Source of the DNA: JACRCT01 sp049841135
GTDB lineage: Bacteria; Myxococcota; Myxococcia; Myxococcales; UBA5297
Length of the DNA: 64,000 nucleotides
Direction: 5' to 3'
Assembly (NCBI GenBank): GCA_049841135.1
Contig: JASGHK010000001.1
Coordinates: forward strand, 124,001 to 188,000
Below the pieces are notes generated by a model. That model was not told the DNA's origin and made no database searches. It worked only from the letters and a program-made list of their open reading frames with translations. Below are positions 34,070-42,595 of this stretch, piece by piece. Position 1 is the stretch's first letter. The number at the start of each line of letters is the position of its first letter. The position numbers were made by a program, and so were the translations under genes.

Positions 34070-34377
34070 AGACCGGCGACCTGGACAGGCTGCGCAAGCG
34101 GATCGGCAAGCTCAACCGCCGCATCCTCGACGACCTCAACGAGCGGCTGCGGTTGGTCGGCGAGGTCCGCCAGGTGAAGGTCGAGCAGGGCCTGCCGTTC
34201 CATGACCCCAAGCGCGAGGCGGCGATGCTGCGCGAGCTGGCGGCGATGAACGAGGGCCCGCTCACCGAGGCGCAGCTCGAGCGCATCTACAGGGCCATCT
34301 TCAAGTCGGGGCTGGAGTACCTGAAGGCGGGCGATGGCGGCGCTCGGAAGAGGCGACCGCCCCGCCGGACGTCATGA
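34066..34377 (+). CDS. aroQ: chorismate mutase, AroQ type
   Basis: This is a 103-residue all-helical AroQ-class chorismate mutase. It has the typical first helix with Arg/Lys (LDRLRKRIGKLNRRILDDL), the catalytic-helix lysine in EVRQVKVEQGLPFHDPKRE, and the last helix IYRAIFKSGLEYL. It converts chorismate to prephenate, which feeds pheA and tyrA lying convergently downstream. pheA also carries a mutase domain, so the activity is present twice. Confidence 0.85.
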   Translation: MKTGDLDRLRKRIGKLNRRILDDLNERLRLVGEVRQVKVEQGLPFHDPKREAAMLRELAAMNEGPLTEAQLERIYRAIFKSGLEYLKAGDGGARKRRPPRRTS

Positions 34378-34781
34378 GCGTCTACTGGTTCGTGGCGACG
34401 ACCACGAGCCTTCCGGACGAGCTGACCGAGGGCATCTTCTGGTCCGAGCAGGTCGGTGACGAGGCCGAGGTCCCGGAGCATTCGCTCGCGTACGCGGTCC
34501 TGTGCCGGGCCTCGGCGGAGTCGGAGCTCGCGGCGCGGGCGCTCATCGCCCGGTGGTTCGCCGACGACGACACGAGCACGGCGCCGGCGCTCGCGCCCAT
34601 CGACGTGTCCAGGGGCGTGACTCGGAAGGAGCAGGGCATCGCCGCGGGAATGCAGCCGGGCGAGGTGCTCGTGCGCTCGGTGTTCGTCGCGTATCCGAGC
34701 GGGGAGCCGAAGGGGAGGGAGGAGGCGCACGGGCTGTTCGAGTCGGTGGTGCTGAAACGCTGGTGGGAGTTCTGGCGCTAG
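34374..34781 (+). CDS. hypothetical protein at the end of the aro operon
   Basis: I do not recognise this 135-residue acidic protein. It has an N-terminal strand pattern SVYWFVATTTSLPDEL, a central helix rich in Ala (ESELAARALIARWF) and a Trp-rich end (LKRWWEFWR). No signal peptide or membrane segment is visible. Its ATG overlaps the aroQ stop (ATGA), which supports it as a real coupled gene. The following 180 bases to the convergent aminotransferase gene hold no gene. Confidence 0.55.
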   Translation: MSVYWFVATTTSLPDELTEGIFWSEQVGDEAEVPEHSLAYAVLCRASAESELAARALIARWFADDDTSTAPALAPIDVSRGVTRKEQGIAAGMQPGEVLVRSVFVAYPSGEPKGREEAHGLFESVVLKRWWEFWR

Positions 34782-34962
34782 GCCCCTCTCCCGTCTCCCC
34801 GTCGCGGATCGATGGGATGGATGAAGCACGGGTGGCTCACTGCTCCGGGGAGAGGCCCGGCTCTGCTTGTTTCCACCTGCGGCGTGACACTGCGTCCGTT
34901 CGTCTCGCGAGAGGTCGCAGCGAAGTGCCTGGGCACCGCAGGCCGAAACCGGCACCGATGCC

Positions 34963-36021
34963 TCAATGAGCTTTGAGCACGCCGCGCATGCGGCGCACGG
35001 CCTCCTGGAACTCGTGCGACTCGCAGTTGGTGCAGATGCGCACGAAGCCGGGGGCGCGGAAGGCGCTGCCGGCCGCAACCGCCACACCCGCCTTCAGCAG
35101 GCGCTCGGCGAACGCCTGGTCATCGGGAGCCTCCGGGTGCGCCGCGAAGACGTACATGCCGCTCTGAGGCTCGACGAACTGGAAGCCGGCTTCGCGCAGC
35201 GCCGTGGTGGCCACGCCCGCGCGCATTCGCCAGATCGCGCGGGCCTCGCAGAGGATCCGCTCCTCGGCTTGCAGGCACGCCAGCCCAGCAGCCTGCACGA
35301 GCTGAGGCACGCAGGTGATGCTCAGCTGGTTGAAGGCGGCGAGCTTCTCGGCGACCGGCGCCGGCGCCACTGCGTAGCCCAGCCGCCACCCCTCCAGGCT
35401 GAACTCCTTGGAGAAGGAGCGGACGCGAATCGCTGCCGCGCAGGTCGGGACCTCTTCGAAGGCGAGTCCTCGGTACGCCTCGTCGAGGATCAGCGTTGCG
35501 CCCGCGGCCCGTGTCCGCGTCTCCACCGCCTCGACGAGCGAGGGGGGATACACCGTGCTGGTGGGGTTGAGCGGATTGCAGAGCAACACCAGCGCGGCGC
35601 TCTCGACCGTCGCCGGGTCGAAGCGCCATGCGTCTTCCAGGGTCGAAGGCAAGCTCTGCAGCTCGAGGCCGAGTTGCCGCGCCATCAGCTCGTAGGCAGG
35701 CCAGGCCGGCGACGGCACTGCCACCTTGGCGCCGCGATCCGCGAGCACGCTGAGCAGCGCGTAAAGGAGGTGCTTGGAGCCCGGGCCGACGACGACCTGC
35801 TCGACGGCGCAGCCCTCGCGCCGGGCGATGGCCTCGCGTAGCGCCAGCGCACCCCAGGCCGAGCCGTACCCCGGCTTTCCGGAGCGCAGCGCGGCGGAGG
35901 CAGCCTCCACTGCCTCGGGCGGCGGGGGCAGGCGGGTCTCGCCGATGTGCAGGCGCAAGATAGGCTTTCCGCCGGCTTCGATGGCCTCGACCATCCGGTA
36001 GAAGCCGCCGCCCGCGCTCAC
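34963..36021 (-). CDS. class I/II PLP aminotransferase, probably aromatic
   Basis: This 352-residue fold-type I aminotransferase resembles the histidinol-phosphate/aromatic group. Seen are GYGSAWGALALREAIA, CNPLNPTS (Asn binding the pyridine ring), ILDEAYRGLAF (Asp), and the PLP lysine in SFSKEFSLEGWRLGY followed by the Arg region. Its GTG start overlaps the tyrA stop, and it follows pheA-tyrA. That suggests it transaminates phenylpyruvate and 4-hydroxyphenylpyruvate to Phe and Tyr. A histidinol-phosphate role cannot be excluded by sequence alone. Confidence 0.8.
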   Translation of the reverse strand: MSAGGGFYRMVEAIEAGGKPILRLHIGETRLPPPPEAVEAASAALRSGKPGYGSAWGALALREAIARREGCAVEQVVVGPGSKHLLYALLSVLADRGAKVAVPSPAWPAYELMARQLGLELQSLPSTLEDAWRFDPATVESAALVLLCNPLNPTSTVYPPSLVEAVETRTRAAGATLILDEAYRGLAFEEVPTCAAAIRVRSFSKEFSLEGWRLGYAVAPAPVAEKLAAFNQLSITCVPQLVQAAGLACLQAEERILCEARAIWRMRAGVATTALREAGFQFVEPQSGMYVFAAHPEAPDDQAFAERLLKAGVAVAAGSAFRAPGFVRICTNCESHEFQEAVRRMRGVLKAH

Positions 36022-36806
36022 GCCAAGTTTCCCCGGAGCCTGCGCAAGAACGCGCGCAGCTCCTCGCCGTCGCGATCCCGGATGACGCGCTCGAGCAGCT
36101 CGAGCCGCGACCGGATGGCCGCCAGCTGCGCCAGCGATCGCGGGTTGAAGAGGATCTCCGTGAGCAGCTCGTCGTCCTCGGAGAGTAGGCCGCGCGCGGT
36201 CCTCAAGTGCCGGGCGAAGGAGGTGCCCGGGACGACGGTGTCGTCGATGCAGGCCGCGAAGACCAGCGAGGAGGCGAACGGGGTGGTCAGCGAGTACGCC
36301 ATCATCTGGTCGTGCTCGTCGAAGCTGTACTGGAACAGGCGCAGCCCGAGCCGCTCGAACAGCGCCCGGAAGACACCCACGGTCTCGGGGTCCGACTCCT
36401 GGATGAGGATCGCGTTTTCCTGCGAGAGCTCAGACCTCTGCAGGTCCGCGAAGGTGGGCCCGAACATCGGGTGCACCGAGGCGAAGCGCCGGCCGCAGCC
36501 CCGGTAGTAGGCGGCGATGTCCGCCTTGACGGAGGCGAGGTCGGCCAGCGCGCAGCCGGGGTCCAGCAGCGGCGCCACCGAGCGGAAGGCGGCGACGGTG
36601 CCCGCGAGGTTGACGGCGTTGACCAAGAGCTGCGGCGAGGTTCCCGCCAACGCCTCCAGGGAGTCGAGCGGCCGCACGCCGTCGGTGGCGAGCGCGCCCA
36701 CCCGCCGTGGCTCGGTGTCATAGGCCGCGACTTCGTGCCCGGCCGCTGCCAGCTTCCGCGCCAGCCAGCTCCCCATCCGCCCGGCGCCGAGGAAGGTGAT
36801 CCTCAC
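36018..36806 (-). CDS. tyrA: prephenate dehydrogenase
   Basis: This is a 262-residue TyrA-type enzyme. The N-terminal Rossmann loop reads FLGAGRMGSW, the dinucleotide acid lies in YDTEP, the catalytic histidine region reads SVHPMFGPT, and a helical C-terminal domain includes DEHDQMMAYSLTTPF. It lacks a chorismate mutase or ACT domain. GTG 36806 overlaps the pheA stop (GTGA). It is the middle gene of the pheA-tyrA-aminotransferase operon. Confidence 0.88.
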   Translation of the reverse strand: MRITFLGAGRMGSWLARKLAAAGHEVAAYDTEPRRVGALATDGVRPLDSLEALAGTSPQLLVNAVNLAGTVAAFRSVAPLLDPGCALADLASVKADIAAYYRGCGRRFASVHPMFGPTFADLQRSELSQENAILIQESDPETVGVFRALFERLGLRLFQYSFDEHDQMMAYSLTTPFASSLVFAACIDDTVVPGTSFARHLRTARGLLSEDDELLTEILFNPRSLAQLAAIRSRLELLERVIRDRDGEELRAFLRRLRGNLA

Positions 36807-37921
36807 TGGTGCGCTCCCGCGTAGGCGCCCAAGAACCGGTAGCGCTCGACGCGGCGCTCGACCTCCGCGAGAGCGCGCGCCACCGGCTCCTGTTGCGGTG
36901 AGCCGGCCAGGTCGAGCAGGAAGGCGAAGCGCGCGAAGTCGCCGCGCCAGGGCCGCGACTCGATGCGCGTCAGGTTCACCCCGGCCTTGGAGAAGACCTC
37001 CAGGACCTCGAAGAGCGCCCCGGCGCGGTGGGCGGTGGTGAAGGCGATGGAGCACTTGCTGCCCGGCCCGGGGGCTGGGTTGCGCGCGAGCGCCAGGAAG
37101 CGCGTGTGATTGGAGGGGTGGTCCTCCACGTTCTCGGCGAGGATCGCCAGGTCGTAGAGCTCGGCGCACAGGGCGCTGGCGATGGCCGCCGCCCCCTCGG
37201 GCCGCTCCTGGGCGAGCATGCGCGCTGCCCCTGCGGTGTCGTACCAGGCGCGCGCCTCCAGGCGGTGGCGCGTGAGGTATCCGCGGCACTGCGCCAGGGC
37301 GAGGGGGTGCGAGTAGGCCGCGCGCAGGTCGTCCAGGCCGGTCTCGCGCGGAGCGAGCAGGCAATGGCGGATGGGCACGTAGACCTCGCCCACCACGCAC
37401 AGGTCGTCGGACTCCACGAGCAGGTCGTTGACCGTGGGCACCGCTCCGGCCAGCGAGTTCTCCACCGGCACCACGCCCAGGTCCAGGCGGCCCGCGCGCA
37501 CGCCCTCGAAGACGTCGGCGAACTCGGGGCAGGGCAGGGCCACCGCCCCCGGCGGCGCCACGCGGCGCGCGGCGGTCTCCCCGTAGGCGCCGTGCTCGCC
37601 CTGGAAGCCGCACAGCGTCAGGTCCTTCTCCTGCAGCGCGCGCGACTCCGCCATGATCTGCGTGAAGAGCTGCTCGGCGAACTCCGGGCGGCTCAGGCCC
37701 TGCGCCTGGCGGCGGATGCCCTCCAGGAGCTGCGTCTCGCGCGCCTCGTCGCGGACCGAGCTCTTCACGCGCCGCGCCCGGAGCGCGACCTCCATGCGCT
37801 CCTCGAGCAGCTTGAGGAGGCGGGCGTCGAGCAAATCGATGCGCCGGCGCAGGGCCTGCACCGACCAGTCGTCCACCTCGGTACCCCGGTTGCCGGGGAG
37901 CGGCCTTCCCGACGTGCTCAC
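36803..37921 (-). CDS. pheA: bifunctional chorismate mutase / prephenate dehydratase
   Basis: This is a P-protein of 372 residues. An AroQ mutase domain comes first (about 14-95, with ALRRRIDLLDARLLKLL and ARRVKSSVRD). Then comes the dehydratase domain with GFQGEHGAYGETAA, PVENSLAGAV and the catalytic SNHTRFLAL. The C-terminal ACT domain (GALFEVLEVFSKAGVNLTRI then ESRPWRGDF) should bind phenylalanine for feedback control. GTG 37921 is chosen because GGAGG stands five bases upstream; the frame stays open to 38038 without support. The 267 bases upstream hold no gene. Confidence 0.94.
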   Translation of the reverse strand: MSTSGRPLPGNRGTEVDDWSVQALRRRIDLLDARLLKLLEERMEVALRARRVKSSVRDEARETQLLEGIRRQAQGLSRPEFAEQLFTQIMAESRALQEKDLTLCGFQGEHGAYGETAARRVAPPGAVALPCPEFADVFEGVRAGRLDLGVVPVENSLAGAVPTVNDLLVESDDLCVVGEVYVPIRHCLLAPRETGLDDLRAAYSHPLALAQCRGYLTRHRLEARAWYDTAGAARMLAQERPEGAAAIASALCAELYDLAILAENVEDHPSNHTRFLALARNPAPGPGSKCSIAFTTAHRAGALFEVLEVFSKAGVNLTRIESRPWRGDFARFAFLLDLAGSPQQEPVARALAEVERRVERYRFLGAYAGAHQ

Positions 37922-38188
37922 TCGTGCCTCCAGCTCGCCCTCTGAAACCCGGACGTTCCGAGGCTCATTTCCGGCGGTCCCAGGTCCTGGAAAGCAGGCC
38001 GGAAAGCGGATGAAGGGCTTGCCCAGTCTCCCGACCAACGGCCGCCGAGCTGACGACGGCGGCCGCGCTTGGCCGGACCGGCGGCGCGATGTGCCGCCGC
38101 TGCGCGCTCGAACCGAAGAGAGGCTCGTTCCAGTCTTCGGGACCCGAGGGGCGGGAAGCTCGTCGAGCTGCTCGACCAGAGCGTGGGC

Positions 38189-38500
38189 TCAGGTCTTCGC
38201 CGGCCACAGCTCCGCCAGCGTGGCGCCCCAGCCGCCGGCGCCCTCGTCCGCCAACCGGAAGCTCTTCACCGCGGGGTGCCTGCCGAGCACCTTCGCCACG
38301 GCCTCGCGCTGCACGCCGATGCCTTTGCCGTGGATGATCCGCACCTGCAGGATGCCGCGCGCCTGGCACTCCTCCACATACGTCGCGACGACGTCCTTCA
38401 CGTCCCTGGGCGAGAAGGTGTGCAGGTCGAGGACGCCGTCGATGGGAATCTCCACCGATTCTGGCGGCCCGTCGTCGGCGTCTCCGTCGCTGTCGATCAT
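38189..38500 (-). CDS. Smr domain protein
   Basis: This is a 103-residue stand-alone Smr (MutS2 C-terminal-like) domain, a family with nicking or ribosome-rescue nuclease activity. The two core motifs are present: LDLHTFSPRDV and IIHGKGIGVQREAV. An acidic 15-residue N-terminus precedes it. Its ATG overlaps the stop of the VOC gene, making a three-gene overlapping unit with PEBP and VOC. Confidence 0.82.
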   Translation of the reverse strand: MIDSDGDADDGPPESVEIPIDGVLDLHTFSPRDVKDVVATYVEECQARGILQVRIIHGKGIGVQREAVAKVLGRHPAVKSFRLADEGAGGWGATLAELWPAKT

Positions 38501-38880
38501 CCGCGGGCCTTTGGCGCGAGCAGACCGATGGGGTTGCCGTCCGGGTCCTGCAGCGCCGCGACGATCTCGCCGCCGGCATCGGAGGGCTTCAGCAGCGGTT
38601 TGGCGCCCAGCTCCACCAGCTTCGCGAACGCCGCCGCGCAGTCCTTGACCGTGAAGTGCGGCCGGATGCCGCCAATGCCCGGCTGGTGGCCTTCGGACGT
38701 GCGCTGCACGAAGAGCGAGACGGACCCGAGCGAGAGGCCGATGAAGTCCGGCGTCGAGAGGAACTCCTTGGCCTCGAAGGCCTGGAAGTACCAGTCGGCG
38801 AGTTTGCGCGGCGCGTCCGAGAAGACGACCACCGCACGCACCTCGCCGACGGCGATCTTTTTGGAACCGAAGAGGCTCAC
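38497..38880 (-). CDS. VOC (glyoxalase/bleomycin resistance) superfamily protein
   Basis: This 127-residue protein has two beta-alpha-beta-beta-beta units: VRAVVVFSDAPRKLADWYF and the GIRPHFTVKDCAAAFAKL half, ending EIVAALQDPDGNPIGLLAP. Metal-ligand positions are only partly kept (His in RPHFTV; a Glu at EIVAAL), so metal use is uncertain. The substrate is unknown. GTG 38880 overlaps the PEBP stop. Confidence 0.72.
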   Translation of the reverse strand: MSLFGSKKIAVGEVRAVVVFSDAPRKLADWYFQAFEAKEFLSTPDFIGLSLGSVSLFVQRTSEGHQPGIGGIRPHFTVKDCAAAFAKLVELGAKPLLKPSDAGGEIVAALQDPDGNPIGLLAPKARG

Positions 38881-39461
38881 TTCTTGGCGTGCTGCTTCTG
38901 GTAGAGGCCGACGAGCTCCGCCTTCTCCAGGATGTGGCCCTGCATCGCCTTCTCGAGGTCGGCCTTCTTCGGCGCCTTCAGGTCCGGGAGGACGGTGTCC
39001 AGGGCGAAGAGCTTGAAGAAGTAGCGGTGCTTGCCGATGGGCGGGCAGGGGCCGCCCCACTCTTGCTTCTTGTAGTCGCTGGTGCCGCCCTGCGTCCCGG
39101 CCGGCAGGTCCTTCTGCGCCACGCCTTCGGGCAAGCCCTTGGAGGTCGTCGGCAGGTTGTAGAGCAGCCAGTGGACCCAGGTCATCTTGGGCGCCTTGGG
39201 ATCGGGCGCGTCGGGATCGTCGACGATGAGCACCAGGCTCTTGGCCGCCGCCGGGACGCCCGCCCACTCGAGCGCGGGCGAGATGTTCTTGCCCTCGCAC
39301 GTCGTGGACGTCGGCAGGTCGCCGTCGTGCTGGAAAGCAGGGGAGGTGATGGTGAGCGCCATGCCTTTGTCTCCTTGGGGCTGCTTGGGTTCGGCGGCAG
39401 AGGCGGGCAGGGCCAAGGCCCAAGCCAGCACGACCGCCGCCGCCATCCTCGAGCCGTTCAC
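38877..39461 (-). CDS. exported PEBP family protein (YbhB/YbcL-like)
   Basis: This 194-residue protein starts with a signal peptide (hydrophobic core MAAAVVLAWALALPASA, cleavage near ASA-AE), so it is periplasmic. The body is a phosphatidylethanolamine-binding/Raf-kinase-inhibitor fold: ISPALEW, VDDPDAPD, WVHWLLYNLP and the GPCPPIGKHRYFFKLFALD ligand-pocket segment are all classic. The ligand in bacteria is unclear. GTG 39461 has a GAGGGGG site eight bases upstream; the ATG five codons on is a possible alternative. Confidence 0.85.
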   Translation of the reverse strand: MNGSRMAAAVVLAWALALPASAAEPKQPQGDKGMALTITSPAFQHDGDLPTSTTCEGKNISPALEWAGVPAAAKSLVLIVDDPDAPDPKAPKMTWVHWLLYNLPTTSKGLPEGVAQKDLPAGTQGGTSDYKKQEWGGPCPPIGKHRYFFKLFALDTVLPDLKAPKKADLEKAMQGHILEKAELVGLYQKQHAKK

Positions 39462-39593
39462 GAGTCGGTTCCCCCTCGAACGGGTGGCTGAAGCGCGATG
39501 AGGCTCACACGAACGATGTGTCGGGTTCAAGCCGCGGGTTTCCGCGCAGGAAAGAAGGGAAAGGGCGAGCGCTTCCGGCTACCATCCCCGGCG

Positions 39594-40736
39594 ATGCAAT
39601 TCCGCTCCTTTCCCTCCGATCCCAAGCTCCAGGTCTCCACTCTCGGCTTCGGCTGCATGCGGCTGCCGCAGAAGAGCCGCTCGCCCGCGGACATCGACGA
39701 ACAGGCCGCCACCCGGCTGCTGCGCGACGCCATCGACGCCGGCGTGAACTACGTCGACACGGCCTGGGTCTACCACGCGGGGCAGAGCGAGCCGTTCGTC
39801 GCCCGGGCGCTGCGCGACGGCTACCGCCAGAAGGTGCGGGTCGCGACCAAGCACCCGGTCTGGCTCGTCCAGTCCGAAGCCGACTGGGAGCGCTACCTCG
39901 ATCTGCAGCTGAAGAAGCTCGAGACGGACCGCATCGACTTCTACCTGCTCCACGCGCTCGACTCGGATCGCTGGGAGACGGTGAAGCGGCACCGCGGCCT
40001 GAAGGCGATGGAGAAGGCGCTCGCCGACGGCCGCATCGGGCACCTCGGCTTCTCGTTCCACGGCTCGTCCGAGGCCTTCAAGACGATCGTCGCCGGCTAC
40101 GACTGGGGCTTCTGCCAGATCCAGCTCAACTTCCTGGACGTCGGCTACCAAGCCGGGCTCGAAGGTCTGCGGCTGGCAGGGGAGCGGAACATCGGCGTCG
40201 TGGTGATGGAGCCTCTTCGCGGCGGCTCCCTCGCCAAGGCTCCCGCCGCGGTGCAGACGATCTGGACCGGCTCGGGTCACCCGTGGTCGCCGGCCGAGTG
40301 GGCGCTGCGCTGGGTCTGGAACCTGCCCCAGGTCGTCACGGTGCTCTCGGGGATGAACGCGCCCGAGCAGCTTCGCGAGAACCTGGCGGTGGCGGACTCG
40401 TCCCGCGCCGGAGCGCTGACGGCGGAGGACCTGAAGCGCTACGACCAGGCTCGGAGCATCTACCAGGGCAAGGCCCGCGTGCCGTGCACCACCTGTGGCT
40501 ACTGCCTGCCGTGCCCGAGCGACGTGTTCATCAGCGATGCCTTGAGCCTGTACAACGCGGCGCTGATGTTCGACTCCAAGGAGCGCCCGGCGGCCACCTA
40601 CAAGGCGCTCTTCGTCAGCGACGGGGCCGGCGCCGACCAGTGCACACGCTGCGGCGAGTGCCTGACGAAGTGCCCCCAGAAGATCGACATCCCGGACATG
40701 CTCGCCGAGGCACACGAGTACCTGATGTCTCCCTAA
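39594..40736 (+). CDS. aldo/keto reductase with C-terminal [4Fe-4S] ferredoxin domain
   Basis: This is a 380-residue protein of the iron-sulfur aldo/keto reductase family. The AKR barrel shows the catalytic tetrad candidates (Asp and Tyr in YVDTAWVYHAG, Lys in VATKHPVW, His in YLLHALD). The tail carries two cluster motifs, CTTCGYCLPCP and CTRCGECLTKCP. Physiological substrates of this family are poorly known. It heads a possible four-gene unit with the M61 peptidase (32 bases on) and two ATP-grasp genes. Confidence 0.88.
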   Translation: MQFRSFPSDPKLQVSTLGFGCMRLPQKSRSPADIDEQAATRLLRDAIDAGVNYVDTAWVYHAGQSEPFVARALRDGYRQKVRVATKHPVWLVQSEADWERYLDLQLKKLETDRIDFYLLHALDSDRWETVKRHRGLKAMEKALADGRIGHLGFSFHGSSEAFKTIVAGYDWGFCQIQLNFLDVGYQAGLEGLRLAGERNIGVVVMEPLRGGSLAKAPAAVQTIWTGSGHPWSPAEWALRWVWNLPQVVTVLSGMNAPEQLRENLAVADSSRAGALTAEDLKRYDQARSIYQGKARVPCTTCGYCLPCPSDVFISDALSLYNAALMFDSKERPAATYKALFVSDGAGADQCTRCGECLTKCPQKIDIPDMLAEAHEYLMSP

Positions 40737-40768
40737 GACCCTGCCGCAGAAGCTGGAGAAGACCAGCC

Positions 40769-42544
40769 ATGACCCACCGCTACCTCGTCCGCGTCCTGCC
40801 CGAGCGCCACGAGCTGGAAGTGACGCTGAACCTCGACGGCGCGACCGCCGGGCCGCTGCGCCTGATGACCCCGACCTGGGTCCCCGGCGCCTACGGCTTC
40901 ATGAAGTACGGGCGCGACCTGTTCGAGGTGAAGGCGTTCGATTCCAAGAGCCGGGACGAGCTGCCCATCGTCCGCGACGGCTGGTCCGCGTTCGTCGTCG
41001 AGGCCAAGGGGGCGATCGAGGTCCGTTTCAAGGTGGGCGCCTCGGATCCGGCGTGGGGCGAGCTGGTGGGGCTCATCGGGAGCGACCGGGCACTGCTCCT
41101 GGGAACGCACCTGCTCTTCGCGCCAAGCCTGCCTGGGCCGTGCCGCGTCGAGTACCAGCTCCCGGCGGGCTGGCCGATGCACCATCCGGCGTCGGCGAAG
41201 CGGCTTTCCGAGCGGACCTTCGAGTACCCCTCGCACGCCGCGCTGCTCGACACCCCGATCGCGCTGGGCGAGTACGAGCTGCGGACCCGCGAGATCGGCG
41301 GCGTCCCGTTCCACTTCCTCTTCTTCGAGAAGGCGCTGGGCTTCGACCAGAGGATCGAGGCGTTCCTCGACGCGCTCACCCGCATCGCCGAGCGCTGCCG
41401 CGACGTCTTCGGCTCCTTCCCGTTCCGGGACTACACCTTCTTCTTCACCTTCGACCCGCAGGCCAAGTGGGGCCTGGAGCACGCCGACGGCACCACCATC
41501 GCGCTCGACGATGACACCTTCGTCGACGACGACAGCTGGGCGCGCGGCCTGCGTGTCTCGGCTCACGAGCTCTTCCACGCTTGGAATGTCTGCCGCCTCA
41601 AGCCCTCGCCGCTGGGCAAGCCGGACTTCGAGCGCGGCAGCTTCCCGGACGCGCTCTGGGTGAGCGAGGGCGTGACGCGCTACTACGAGTTCCTGCTGCT
41701 GGTGCGTGCGGGCGTCGTCTCGCCGCAGGCCTTCCTCAGCAACGTCGTCAACTACTGGCGGCAGCTCTCCTCACACCCGGCGGCCAGCCGCGTCAGCCTC
41801 GCCGACTCCTCGCGCGCGACCTTCCTGAACCACAACCGGTACCCGGGCAGCGTCAACGCGACCATCGACTACTACGATGCCGGGATGCTGGTGGCCTTCG
41901 ACCTCGACGTGGCGCTGCGCACTTCGTCGCACTCGCAGGGCGGGCGGTCCGAGCCGCTCGACGCGGCCTTCGGCGAGTTCTACCGGGAGTTCGTGGGAAA
42001 GGGCGACGGCTTCACGCACGCCCAGGCGGCGGCCTTCTTCGACGCGCGCGTCCCGGGGCTGGGCGCCCGGCTCGACGACAAGGTGCTGCGCCCGGGAACG
42101 CTCTCCATCGTCGAGGCGCTCGAGAAGCTCGGGTTCAAGACGGTGACCGGAAAGAACAAGGTCGTGGGCCTGGTGATGGCCGAGAAGGTCCCCGCGGAGA
42201 TCGCCAACGTGCTGGACGACTCGCCAGCGGGACAGGCGGGGCTCGCGCCCACCGACCTCGTCGAGCGGGTGAACGGCTTCGCCTTCAAGCCCAAGGCGCT
42301 CGCCTGGGCGATCGCGAACGAGCCGAAGGTGGAGCTGCAGGTCAAGCGCGGCTCACGGCTGGTCAGCTTCGTGCTCGTCCCCGAGCCGCGGGAGCAGGTC
42401 GTCGAGCTGCGCTGGGAAGGCACCGAAGCACAGGCCGAGGCGGTGCGCGCCTGGCTCGGCAGCACCGAGTTCAAGCCCTCGCCGGGCGAGCGAATCAGCC
42501 TGGCGGCCTTCGAGAATTTTCATGGTATCCAGAAGGTCGTCTGA
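40769..42544 (+). CDS. M61 family metallopeptidase with PDZ domain
   Basis: This is a 591-residue glycyl-aminopeptidase-like enzyme. It has an N-terminal beta domain, then a gluzincin zinc site HELFHAWN near residue 266, with the third ligand in SEGVTRYYEFLL. A C-terminal PDZ-like domain follows (GLVMAEKV, DDSPAGQAGLAPTDLVERVNG). No signal peptide is visible, so a cytoplasmic location is likely. M61 enzymes cleave N-terminal Gly/Ala from peptides. Being directly upstream of two ATP-grasp genes, it could act on a peptide they make; that is inference. Confidence 0.85.
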   Translation: MTHRYLVRVLPERHELEVTLNLDGATAGPLRLMTPTWVPGAYGFMKYGRDLFEVKAFDSKSRDELPIVRDGWSAFVVEAKGAIEVRFKVGASDPAWGELVGLIGSDRALLLGTHLLFAPSLPGPCRVEYQLPAGWPMHHPASAKRLSERTFEYPSHAALLDTPIALGEYELRTREIGGVPFHFLFFEKALGFDQRIEAFLDALTRIAERCRDVFGSFPFRDYTFFFTFDPQAKWGLEHADGTTIALDDDTFVDDDSWARGLRVSAHELFHAWNVCRLKPSPLGKPDFERGSFPDALWVSEGVTRYYEFLLLVRAGVVSPQAFLSNVVNYWRQLSSHPAASRVSLADSSRATFLNHNRYPGSVNATIDYYDAGMLVAFDLDVALRTSSHSQGGRSEPLDAAFGEFYREFVGKGDGFTHAQAAAFFDARVPGLGARLDDKVLRPGTLSIVEALEKLGFKTVTGKNKVVGLVMAEKVPAEIANVLDDSPAGQAGLAPTDLVERVNGFAFKPKALAWAIANEPKVELQVKRGSRLVSFVLVPEPREQVVELRWEGTEAQAEAVRAWLGSTEFKPSPGERISLAAFENFHGIQKVV

Positions 42545-42595
42545 GCCACTGAAAGCCGCTGCGTGACTCGAGGTCCAAGGAGGGAAAGCCGAACC

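Noticed and set aside
36803..38038. Longer PheA start at 38038
   Set aside because: The extra 39 codons show no family similarity, and a GGAGG site stands just before GTG 37921.
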